A program made the translations under genes and the position numbers. The notes under the pieces were generated by a model. That model was given only the letters and a program-made list of their open reading frames with translations. It searched no databases and had not been told where the DNA came from. DNA of 64,000 bases, taken from assembly GCF_019343455.1 (NCBI RefSeq), contig NZ_CP049362.1:3410001-3474000 (forward strand), read 5' to 3'. Within the stretch, counting starts at the first letter, position 1, and each line of letters begins with the position of its first letter. Below, in pieces: positions 25,199 to 33,768 of this stretch. The stretch comes from Alcaligenes ammonioxydans (lineage in GTDB: Bacteria > Pseudomonadota > Gammaproteobacteria > Burkholderiales > Burkholderiaceae_B).

Positions 25199-28100
25199 TG
25201 ATCAGTGATGTTCCTTTTTCTGCCAAGCGCTGTACGTCCTGCGCCAGACCTTGCAAATCCGCCTCGGACATCTCGTCTCCATGCTGACGTACGACACCGG
25301 CGACCAAATGCCCTGTTTCCTGTTCGGCTACATCCCCGTCCACGGCGATCAGCTTGTCCACAATGCGGGTGGCCACGTTCCAAACGGTCGGCGAGTCGTT
25401 CAGCACCATGGCGGGCAACTGCACACCAAACCGTTGCTCCAGACCCAAGGCCAGCTCCACGGCCATCAGGGAGTCCATGCCCAGGTCATGCAAGGAACGC
25501 TGTGTTTCGATGCGGTCCACTTCCGTGCGCAAGATGCTGGCCACTTCCTGCGCCACCCACTCGGCCACCAGGGCGTGGATCTGCTCGGGCGTCTTGCCCT
25601 GCATCAGCGCCTGAATATCCTGGCCTTCACTGCCCGCCTCATGATCCTTGAGGGCACGGTTCAGAATGGCAAAGCGTTCGCTCTGCGCGCAGGCCAGCAA
25701 GCGGGACAGGGCACTCCAGTCGAAGTTGGCGACGATGGACACATCGCCATTGCAGGCCAGCACACGATCCAGCTGATCCAGTGCCTGCTCGGACGGCAAG
25801 GGTGCCTTGCCCAATCGTTTGCTCAAGCTGTCTTTGACGGTTTCATTGCGAGTCAAATAACCGGCATCACCAATCGGCCCCCAAGCAATGCACGAGGCGG
25901 CCAGACCCAGACGCTGACGCAAGCGCGTCAGCCCTTCCAGGCCCGCGTTGGCCGCCACGTAGTTCGCCTGCCCCGGATTACCGATAGCCGTTGTCACCGA
26001 GGAATACAGCACGAAATGCGACAGGGCCAGATCCCGAGTGGCCTGGTGCAGATTCCAGGCACCGACCAACTTGGTTTGCAGCACCTTGTCCAGACTGTCC
26101 TGATCCATATTGGCGATCAGGCGATCATCAAACACGGCAGCAGCATGCAACACTCCGGTCAGCGGGCGATCGCCCGCCTGAATGTGTGCCACCACGGCCT
26201 GTACGGCAGCGTAATCGGTGACATCACAGGCCACGATGTGTACATGACAGCCTTGTGCGCGCAGTTGCTCTTGCAATTCAGGCGCTCCGGGCGTATCCGC
26301 ACCACGGCGTCCGGCCAGCACCACCGAGCGCAGGCCACGCTTAACCAGCCACTGAGCCGATGCCAGACCAAAGCCCGACAAGCCGCCCGTAATCAGCCAG
26401 GTTCCCTGTGCGGACAAGTCCACGGAAGCGGCCACTGGCTCAACTGGCAACGTGGGTTGCGCATCCTTTAAGCCGACCACCAGCTTCCCAATATGACGGG
26501 CCTGCTGCATGGCGCGGAATGCGTCGACCACATGATCGGCACCGAAACGGCGATACGGCAGCGGGAACAGTGCGCCATCATGAAACAGGTCCATGACTTC
26601 TTTGAACAGGCGTCCTGCCAAAGCGGGACGCCCCGTCAACAATTGGTCGGCATCAATACCGAAATAACTGATATTGCTCTTGAAGGGACGCAGGCCAATC
26701 GGTGTGTTCTCGAAGAAATCACGTTTGCCCAGCTCCAGGAAACGGCCAAATGGGCTCAGCACATCGAGGCTGCGACGCATGGCTTCACCGGCCAGCGAGT
26801 TCAGCACCACATCCACCCCTGTCCCACCGGTGGCATCCATCACATCCTGTGCAAAGCTCAGGCTGCGCGAATCAAATACATGGTCGGCGCCCAGCAGGGC
26901 GGCAAATACCCGTTTTTCGTCCGTGCCGGCCGTGGCATAAATTTCTGCCCCCAGGTGTCGGGCCAACTGAATAGCCGCAATCCCCACCCCACCTGCAGCG
27001 CCGTGAATCAGCACTTTTTCACCAGGCTGAATATGAGCCAGATGCGTCAGCGCGTAATACACCGTGAAGAACACGGTAGGAACGGTGGCCGCCGCCTCAA
27101 AACTCCAGCCTTCGGGCATGGGGGCGATTGCGTCAGCTCGCGTCACGACATGGCTGGCAAAGCAGGAGGACCCAAAGCCCATCACTGGCTGGCCCACGGT
27201 CAAGTGCGTGACACCGGCGCCCAGACGAGTGACGACCCCCGAAAACTCCAGGCCCAGGCTGGCACCGGCAAAACCGTTTTCTACGGCTTCGTCTGGCAAC
27301 AGCCCCATCAGGTACATCACATCGCGAAAGTTCAGGCCGGCAGCCATGGTCCGGACTTCAACCTGGTCCGCAGCCAGTTCGGGCTCTTGCACCGCCTGCC
27401 ACTCCAGGTTGCGCAATTGTCCTGGCACCTGGAAGTCCAGCTTGAAGCGGGTATTCTGGCTCAACGGTGCCGTCGTTTTCTGAGTGGACTCTACCAAGAC
27501 CAAGGTATGACGCGCGTCTTGCGACAAGACAATTTCTGTGGCCCTATCCGGCCACAACAACTCTCGCTCCAGACGCGCCGCAACATCGCCGGCACTCACA
27601 TCACCGGCCAGATCAATCAATGTAGAGGACAAGGCTGGCAGCTCGTTCATGACGACGCGGGCAAAGCCCCACAGGGCCGACTGGGCGGGGTTCACCACCC
27701 AATCCAGCTTTTGTGCCGTTGCAGGCAAGGCTCCGCCTTGTGTCACCAGGAACAAGCGGCTGGCGCCAGCACGGGCGGACAGGCGCTGGGTCAAGTTCAA
27801 TAGCGTGGCGCTGTTCTGGCTCACGGCGTCAAGCGTATCGCCCCATCCCAGCATAGACACCACGTTGAGGGCGCCTTCCCCCATCAGCGCAGCATCCTCC
27901 AGCGGCCATGCCTGAGCGCTGACGCTTTGCCCTGTGGCTTGCAGGCGCGCCTGTAAAGACTGGGCCTGACGCTGGGAATGCCTATCAAATATGAGCAGCC
28001 AATTGCCAGCGGCCACGGTCTCCTGGTCCTGTTGGGCCTGGGTGCCCGCTGCACTGGCCACAAGCAGATAAGCGCCTTCGTTAAAGTCCTGAGCGGCTGG

Positions 28101-31100
28101 CTCCGGGGCGATCAGCGCCTGCTCAAAACCGGCCTCATCCAAGGCCTTGCGCCAACCCGCTGGTGATAGCAAGGAGGAAGATGGCGTATCGCTGCTGACA
28201 TGCCACCAGCTCGGGTCCAGGCCGGACAGGAAATCCGCATGCCAATCGGGATGACATTCCGCCAGCAATAACACACCACCCGCACAGAGCCATTGCTGGC
28301 TACGCACCAACGCCGAGGACACCTGCACGGTGCGATGCAAACTGTGACGCAAGATCACCACATCAAACGGCGTGGTGTCGCTGCGCTCCAGCTGCCACTC
28401 CTGCAGGTCAAAACCGATAACCTGCACATTGGCCAGATCATGATGCTGGGTGGCCTGACGCGCCTGCAAATCAGCGTCCGGTAAAGCCAGCACATATTCA
28501 AATCGATCTTCAGGCAGACACGCCGCCAGGGTTCTGGGCAAATCGCTGGGCCCCACCGCGACTTCCAGCACACGCAGTCGCTGGGACACAGGCAGGTTCA
28601 TCGCCAGCGCATGCAACTGGTTCTGCAACGCCAGACGTACCCCACGATACATGGGGTCATCGTCATACAGCACTTCCAGCACCGGGGATCGACGCAGGGA
28701 CGCCAACAGGGCCTCACCTGCAATCTCTCCACGCAGCAAAGCGGGGAGTTCACGGCCCACTAACCCGATCTGAGCAAGCAAGGGCAGACTGTCCGGCGAA
28801 TCCTGCAAAATGCTGCGCCACAAGTCCTGGGCTGCAGGCATGTCAGCCTGCTCCACCACACACCCGTCCTGAGCTTCTTGCAGCAGACCCTCTGCACGCA
28901 GCAGCGCTGTCATCCAGCGGCCATAGGGACTGTTCACGACCTCGTCGCTTCGCTCAGCGGCCTGGGTCTGCAGGAAGGCTTCATACACAAAAGACAGGCT
29001 CAAGGCATCGAGCAAGGGCAGGGTTTGCTGAAACCAGTCCTGACGCACCTGCTGCTGATCCGCCAGCGCGGCCCAACCACCTTGGACCAGCTGGTCGGGC
29101 GAGAGCGTAACGGCGGCTCGCTCATCACGCGGATGAGGACGCAGGTAAGGAGTGATCTGCCAGGTAGAGACGGCCTGACGATCCTGCCGCAAGAAATAGG
29201 CAGCACGGAAGCGGCAGGCCTGGGCGCTGGCCAACAAACGGCCATCGGCACCATAGAGTTCAAAATCCGCCAGTACGGAGCGGGCGCTGCTACGGCGTAG
29301 GTGAGCACGGAAATGCGTCACCTGCCCGTCGGTGGACAGCGTAAATCGTCCTACCTTCACGGGTAACAGGGCCACGCCTTGACCAGCCTCGATATCCCGT
29401 GCAAAGAAATCCACTAAGGACTGGTAGCACACGTCCATCAAGGCCGGGTGCAGCAAATAGCCGCCCTGCTCCAGGCTGACAGGCAGGGCCAGCTCTGCAT
29501 TCAGGTAAGCGCCTTGAACCCGGGAGGCTTTCAGGCCCTGGAAAGCCGGGCCGTAATCCAGACCCAGGGAATGCGCCAGACGATAGTGGCGTGCCTGGTC
29601 AATCTGCAGTTCAGCCGAATCCAGAGGGGATAGCTGAGCCAAGGGCATGCGCTCATCCGAGGCCAGAATACGACCGCTGGCATGCACAACCCACTCATCC
29701 TGGCTCAGGCGTTGGCGGCTCTTGATATGGAAGCTGCCATCGCGCGGGCTCAATACAAAACGCAGGCTGCGGGCATGTTCTCCGTCAAAGACCAGGGGAG
29801 CCAGAATATCCAGTTCATCGACCAGAATCAGTGTCTCTCCCAGCCATTCACGGGCGGCGGCCAACGCCATTTCCAGGTACGCGGCACCGGGGAACACCAT
29901 CGCCCCGCCCACTTTGTGGTCGGCCAGCCAAGGCAAGATCACCGGATCAAGTACGTTTTCCCAGCTGATGTCACTGTCGGGCAAGCGCCAGCCCAGCAAG
30001 TCATGCACACGACGACGCTCCATGGAGCGCATCCCCTCTGCGCTGGCTTTGTACCAGTGGCGTTCGCGCTGCCATGGATACAGTGGCAGGCTCACCGCTT
30101 TACCGGGCACCGGAAAGCGGCCCTTCAACTTGGAGGGCAACAAGGCCAATGTGCGCAGTGCGGTTTCAGCCAGACGCTGCGGACCATCATCCTGCTTGCG
30201 CAGAGAGGACAGCACCACACCCTGAACCTCGCTTTGACTCAAGGTGTCACGAATATAGCGTTGCAAAATGGCATGCGGGCCAATTTCCAGGAAAACACGA
30301 CACCCCTGTCTGGCGAGACACGCAATGGCTTGCTCAAACTGCACCGGCTCACGAATATTACGCCACCAGTAGTCCACGCCCAGCTCTTGCGCCGGCAGTT
30401 CCTGACCAGTCACGGTAGACACAAAACGGGCCTGGGGTGCCTGCTGACCAGGCTGCAAATCGCCCAGATTCTGTTGCAGGTGCGGCAACAAGCCATCCAT
30501 ATAAGGACTGTGAAACGCGTAATCCAGATCCAGCAGGCGAAAGAAAACGCTTTGGCCTTCCAGCGCAGCTTGGATACGTTGCAATCCATGCAGGCTGCCC
30601 GACAAGGTAATGTTGGACGGGCTGTTCACCCCTGCCACGTTCACCCCCAGGTCTGAGCCCAGGCCATCGAGCAAAGTGTTTACCGCATCCAATGACAGGC
30701 CAATGACGGCCATCCGACCTTGCCCCCGGGTCAGCCCTTGAGCCTGACTACGAGCACAAATCACACGTATGGCTTGGTCCAGGTCCAGGGCGCCGGCGGC
30801 CCAGGCGGCCGCAATTTCGCCCACGCTGTGACCGGTCACCGCATCGGGCCGGATACCATCCTCGCGCAGCATGCGCGTCACAATGACCTGAATGGCAAAC
30901 AGCAAAGGCTGGGCAACCGTGGTGTCGTCCATGCGGGAGGCCGCGGCGTCAGCCTGCAGTTGCTCCAGCAAGGAAAAACCGGCCAGAGGCCGCATCATCG
31001 TATCCAGCTCGGACAATAAGGCAGCAAAGCGGGGAGACTGGCGCAACAGGCTCAGGCCCATCCCCAACCACTGTGCGCCGTTACCGGCATACACAAAGGC

Positions 31101-32765
31101 CAACTGGCCTTCTTTATCCAGAGAATCTACCGTATACAGACCTTGCGGGTCCTGGCCTTGAGCGAAGGCTCGCAATTGCGCCACGCCCTCCTGAACCGTT
31201 TCAGGATGAATAATCAGGCCACGCGCCAAAGTTTGGCGACGATGTGCCGCAGCGTAACTAACGTCGTAAAAATCTTCGCCAGTCTTGCCGTCGAGCAAAT
31301 CCGCGTAATTGCCCGCCTGCGCACGTAGTGCGGCTTCCGTTTTTGCGGACAGGACCAATGGTGGCAGACCCAGCTCGGGTTGTTGTGCCCCGACAGGGGC
31401 CTGCGCCACAGGAGCCTGCAGCAAGACATGCGCATTCGCCCCACCAAAGCCAAAAGAATTCAGGCCAGCGACCAAAGGCTTGCCGTCGGCACGCTGCAAG
31501 GCACGACCCTGAACAAGCAACTCCAGATTCAGGCCGTCAAAATCAATCGCGGGATTGGGCGTATGTAAGTGCAAGGCAGGCGGCAGTGCCTTATGCTGCA
31601 GGGCCAGCACCGTCTTGACCAGCCCGGCCATGCCGGAGGCGGACTCCATATGCCCCAGATTCGCCTTGACCGAACCGATGGGCAGGCGCTCTTTACGCGC
31701 TTTGCCATACACCGCGCTGATCGCCCGGGTTTCAATCGGGTCACCCACGGCCGTACCAGTTCCGTGGGCCTCCACAAAGTCCACGTCCCCCGCAGCCAGC
31801 CCACTGCGCTCCAGCACGGAACGCATCAATTCGATTTGTCCTTGGCAACTGGGAATCGTGATGCCCGTCTTGCGGGCACCGTCTGCATTCACTCCCGTGG
31901 CCAAAATGACCGCCTGCACCTGATCCCCGTCAGCTAATGCCTGCTCCAAGGGTTTGAGCATCAACACCGCACCGCCTTCGGAGCGCACGTAGCCATTGCC
32001 TGATTCATCAAATACCTTGCAGCGGCCATCGGCCGACAACATCGAGGCCTTGGTAAAACCGACAAAAGGATAAGGATGCAACAACAGATTGACGCCACCG
32101 ACCAACGCGGTCGAAGCCTCGCCACTGCGCAGACTGGCGCATGCCTGATGCAAAGCGACCAGCGAGGACGAGCAGGCGGTATCGACCGCCATGGACGGTC
32201 CGTGCAAATCGTAGATATAGGACAGACGATTGGCCGCAATACTCATGGTATTGCCGGTCATCATATGGGAGGTCAGGCTGGCCAGATCGTCCAGCCCCCG
32301 CATGCCGTAATCCAGCCCGGAAATGCCGACATAGACGGCGCAGTCACTGCCGGCCAGCGTCGAAGGCAGGACGCCGGCGTTTTCCATGGCTTCCCAGGAC
32401 AACTCCAGCAACAGGCGCTGCTGAGGGTCCAGCCACGCGGCCTCACGTGGAGAGATGCCAAAAAAATCTGCGTCGAACTCGTCGATGCGCGAGAGCACCC
32501 CTGCCGAAAAGGTGATGCTGCGGCCTGGCTCGGCGCGCTTGTCATGCTGCAGCTCGGCCGTTGCCCAGCGATCGGCCGGAATTTGCGTGACCAGATCGCG
32601 CTTTTCAATTAGGGCATTCCAGAACTGATCGGGTTGCGACAAGTCACCCGGAAAGCGAAACGCCATACCAATAATGGCGATTGCACCAGACGAAACATTG
32701 CTTTTATTAATATCCGTACCGGATGCTTCAAACTTCTGAGCACCCTTGCCTGTATTTTGAGACAC
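25191..32765 (-). CDS. Type I highly reducing polyketide synthase, WcbR-like
   Basis: One module of 2524 residues. Ketosynthase: about 28-450, Cys198 in DTACSSS, His334, His372. Acyltransferase: about 555-860, GHSVGE with Ser647; YAFHS near 749-753 suggests malonyl units. Dehydratase: about 918-1190, His950 and Asp1111. A degenerate methyltransferase-like stretch: about 1360-1560. Enoylreductase: about 1785-2095, HGAAGGVG at 1921-1928. Ketoreductase: about 2120-2300, GGLSGFGLA, Lys2232, Ser2255, Tyr2269, Asn2273. Acyl carrier protein: about 2395-2475, GMDSL with Ser2432. No thioesterase follows. A full reductive loop in one module implies repeated use to make a saturated or nearly saturated chain. 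It is the first gene of the capsule operon and overlaps the oxoamine synthase gene. A capsule PKS of about this size, WcbR, is known in B. pseudomallei. Anchor-lipid synthesis is inferred. Confidence 0.9.
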   Translation of the reverse strand: MSQNTGKGAQKFEASGTDINKSNVSSGAIAIIGMAFRFPGDLSQPDQFWNALIEKRDLVTQIPADRWATAELQHDKRAEPGRSITFSAGVLSRIDEFDADFFGISPREAAWLDPQQRLLLELSWEAMENAGVLPSTLAGSDCAVYVGISGLDYGMRGLDDLASLTSHMMTGNTMSIAANRLSYIYDLHGPSMAVDTACSSSLVALHQACASLRSGEASTALVGGVNLLLHPYPFVGFTKASMLSADGRCKVFDESGNGYVRSEGGAVLMLKPLEQALADGDQVQAVILATGVNADGARKTGITIPSCQGQIELMRSVLERSGLAAGDVDFVEAHGTGTAVGDPIETRAISAVYGKARKERLPIGSVKANLGHMESASGMAGLVKTVLALQHKALPPALHLHTPNPAIDFDGLNLELLVQGRALQRADGKPLVAGLNSFGFGGANAHVLLQAPVAQAPVGAQQPELGLPPLVLSAKTEAALRAQAGNYADLLDGKTGEDFYDVSYAAAHRRQTLARGLIIHPETVQEGVAQLRAFAQGQDPQGLYTVDSLDKEGQLAFVYAGNGAQWLGMGLSLLRQSPRFAALLSELDTMMRPLAGFSLLEQLQADAAASRMDDTTVAQPLLFAIQVIVTRMLREDGIRPDAVTGHSVGEIAAAWAAGALDLDQAIRVICARSQAQGLTRGQGRMAVIGLSLDAVNTLLDGLGSDLGVNVAGVNSPSNITLSGSLHGLQRIQAALEGQSVFFRLLDLDYAFHSPYMDGLLPHLQQNLGDLQPGQQAPQARFVSTVTGQELPAQELGVDYWWRNIREPVQFEQAIACLARQGCRVFLEIGPHAILQRYIRDTLSQSEVQGVVLSSLRKQDDGPQRLAETALRTLALLPSKLKGRFPVPGKAVSLPLYPWQRERHWYKASAEGMRSMERRRVHDLLGWRLPDSDISWENVLDPVILPWLADHKVGGAMVFPGAAYLEMALAAAREWLGETLILVDELDILAPLVFDGEHARSLRFVLSPRDGSFHIKSRQRLSQDEWVVHASGRILASDERMPLAQLSPLDSAELQIDQARHYRLAHSLGLDYGPAFQGLKASRVQGAYLNAELALPVSLEQGGYLLHPALMDVCYQSLVDFFARDIEAGQGVALLPVKVGRFTLSTDGQVTHFRAHLRRSSARSVLADFELYGADGRLLASAQACRFRAAYFLRQDRQAVSTWQITPYLRPHPRDERAAVTLSPDQLVQGGWAALADQQQVRQDWFQQTLPLLDALSLSFVYEAFLQTQAAERSDEVVNSPYGRWMTALLRAEGLLQEAQDGCVVEQADMPAAQDLWRSILQDSPDSLPLLAQIGLVGRELPALLRGEIAGEALLASLRRSPVLEVLYDDDPMYRGVRLALQNQLHALAMNLPVSQRLRVLEVAVGPSDLPRTLAACLPEDRFEYVLALPDADLQARQATQHHDLANVQVIGFDLQEWQLERSDTTPFDVVILRHSLHRTVQVSSALVRSQQWLCAGGVLLLAECHPDWHADFLSGLDPSWWHVSSDTPSSSLLSPAGWRKALDEAGFEQALIAPEPAAQDFNEGAYLLVASAAGTQAQQDQETVAAGNWLLIFDRHSQRQAQSLQARLQATGQSVSAQAWPLEDAALMGEGALNVVSMLGWGDTLDAVSQNSATLLNLTQRLSARAGASRLFLVTQGGALPATAQKLDWVVNPAQSALWGFARVVMNELPALSSTLIDLAGDVSAGDVAARLERELLWPDRATEIVLSQDARHTLVLVESTQKTTAPLSQNTRFKLDFQVPGQLRNLEWQAVQEPELAADQVEVRTMAAGLNFRDVMYLMGLLPDEAVENGFAGASLGLEFSGVVTRLGAGVTHLTVGQPVMGFGSSCFASHVVTRADAIAPMPEGWSFEAAATVPTVFFTVYYALTHLAHIQPGEKVLIHGAAGGVGIAAIQLARHLGAEIYATAGTDEKRVFAALLGADHVFDSRSLSFAQDVMDATGGTGVDVVLNSLAGEAMRRSLDVLSPFGRFLELGKRDFFENTPIGLRPFKSNISYFGIDADQLLTGRPALAGRLFKEVMDLFHDGALFPLPYRRFGADHVVDAFRAMQQARHIGKLVVGLKDAQPTLPVEPVAASVDLSAQGTWLITGGLSGFGLASAQWLVKRGLRSVVLAGRRGADTPGAPELQEQLRAQGCHVHIVACDVTDYAAVQAVVAHIQAGDRPLTGVLHAAAVFDDRLIANMDQDSLDKVLQTKLVGAWNLHQATRDLALSHFVLYSSVTTAIGNPGQANYVAANAGLEGLTRLRQRLGLAASCIAWGPIGDAGYLTRNETVKDSLSKRLGKAPLPSEQALDQLDRVLACNGDVSIVANFDWSALSRLLACAQSERFAILNRALKDHEAGSEGQDIQALMQGKTPEQIHALVAEWVAQEVASILRTEVDRIETQRSLHDLGMDSLMAVELALGLEQRFGVQLPAMVLNDSPTVWNVATRIVDKLIAVDGDVAEQETGHLVAGVVRQHGDEMSEADLQGLAQDVQRLAEKGTSLINE

Positions 32766-32899
32766 GCACCCTACCCTTTCGATCTTTACTGACTTGCCCT
32801 GTCACCCCGGAGCACGGAATAGTCATATTTGATAAAACGCTATTTTGGACAACGACCTTTAACTCCGTCGCGTCTCACGCAGCACACCAGTAAACAATG

Positions 32900-33075
32900 G
32901 CGAAACTTACAGCTAGTTACTACGAATTACAAATTTTAATTACATGGAAAAAATATTTATTCCATATAATTTCAAAATATCTGTTTTCGATTTTTATTTA
33001 AGCAATAGTGCAAAAAACAAATATAAAAACTCAATCCAAAACAATATTGAATTTTTATTTATTTTCTTGCCATCA
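32900..33075. other. Strongly AT-rich stretch upstream of the capsule operon
   Basis: About 175 bases made mostly of A and T runs, in contrast with the GC-rich PKS gene. It is part of the roughly 1-kb gap 32766-33768, which has no supported protein gene. Stretches like this often bend and bind H-NS-type silencers, and capsule promoters are common targets. Several weak -10-like hexamers exist on the minus strand but no convincing sigma-70 pair, so I do not name a promoter. No ops/JUMPstart element was found. Confidence 0.45.
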
Positions 33076-33101
33076 AACACCGGCGTTTGAAAAATAACAA
33101 A

Positions 33102-33124
33102 GCCTTGGAAGCATTTACCAAGGC
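33102..33124 (-). terminator. Terminator-like hairpin in the leader of the capsule operon
   Basis: GCCTTGG (33102-33108) and CCAAGGC (33118-33124) form a perfect stem with a 9-base loop. Read on the minus strand it is followed by TTTGTTATTTTT, as in a rho-independent terminator. It lies about 340 bases before the PKS start, so it would stop transcripts that begin farther upstream unless read-through occurs. That makes attenuation possible; equally it may simply insulate the operon. Confidence 0.5.
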
Positions 33125-33219
33125 AGTCGCGTCAAGCCACCAGGGAAAATATCAAATTCTTTTTATTTCGCAGCCACACTACGCAAAATAAAAAACTTAA
33201 TTTAATATTCGGCAAAAAC

Positions 33220-33237
33220 CTTTTTCGACCGAAAAAG
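33220..33237. repeat. 8-bp inverted repeat, possible operator
   Basis: CTTTTTCG and CGAAAAAG face each other across two bases (AC) in the capsule-operon leader region. The close spacing makes a binding site for a dimeric regulator more likely than a hairpin. There is no direct evidence of which protein binds. Confidence 0.35.
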
Positions 33238-33364
33238 CGCCACGTTCCAGACGGTCGCCGCCAGCACTTCAAAAAGATTTTCAGTTGCGAATGTTACCAT
33301 TACGCAGTTGTTCTAATCTATAAAGAATTGAAATGAAGCAGGGGTGCTCTGTAACAATCCGATG

Positions 33365-33641
33365 CTGCACCAGAGGCGCCATACAGTCATGTGAACAACT
33401 ATTAGGTGGCTCATAGACTCGGCCTCGGTGTGACTGTAGAACAACGGCTCAGACCAGATAAAACCAACCAGTCGTATCCAATGTACTCATTTTTGATACA
33501 AACTCGACCGCCTCGTGACGGGTGCAATACCTTTACCATGGCCGCGCAACAAGGATTGCGGGCTTGCGCCTGACAATATGTGACCAAAGCAGTGTTTTCC
33601 CTTAGCCTGTACAAAAACGCCCGAATCAGGGCGTTTTTTTT
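33365..33641 (+). ncRNA. Possible small RNA ending at an orphan terminator
   Basis: A strong plus-strand terminator ends at 33641, yet no plus-strand protein gene precedes it: the next gene upstream is the oppositely oriented PKS. Something must be transcribed toward it. A weak promoter-like pair (TTGAAA near 33328, AACAAT near 33353) would give a transcript of roughly 280 bases. Local structure includes GCGCAA pairing with TTGCGC around 33544-33570. I could not match it to 6S or another known RNA by eye. The 5' end given is a guess. Confidence 0.3.
33614..33641 (+). terminator. Rho-independent terminator
   Basis: AAAACGCCC (33614-33622), a six-base loop and GGGCGTTTT (33629-33637), with the T-run continuing to 33641. 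The stem is perfect and the T-run is on the plus strand. It sits about 130 bases before the permease start and belongs to whatever is transcribed from the left. Confidence 0.8.
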
Positions 33642-33725
33642 CGGGGTTATCCCTCATCTATAGGCTGGTTCGCCTAGGCGCTATACGAATTGTCTTATGG
33701 CGCGCCTGTCGCACGCCGTTACATT

Positions 33726-33768
33726 GAGATGGCTACATCTAATAATTAATCCACTCTGGAGACATCTC
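33726..33768 (+). promoter_or_regulatory. Alternative hairpins at the permease start site
   Basis: GAGATG at 33726-33731 can pair with CATCTC at 33763-33768, directly before the ATG at 33769, which would enclose the ribosome site CTGGAG (33755-33760). AGATG (33727-33731) can instead close a short hairpin with CATCT at 33736-33740 over the loop GCTA. The two pairings exclude each other. This could control translation; it may also be chance. Confidence 0.4.

Noticed and set aside
25251..27803. Long plus-strand frames opposite the PKS
   Set aside because: The PKS frame is fully supported by domains; the opposite frames show no family features and overlap each other.
32766..33400. JUMPstart/ops element for RfaH control of the capsule operon
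   Set aside because: No GGCGGTAG-type sequence was found on the minus strand of the leader.
33411..33614. A 67-codon minus-strand frame in the gap before the permease
   Set aside because: No ribosome site, a Cys/Arg-rich sequence unlike a real protein, and it covers the probable small RNA on the other strand.
33642..33768. Xanthine (NMT1) or other purine riboswitch before the permease
   Set aside because: I could not find a consensus match by eye; only the simple alternative hairpins are supported.
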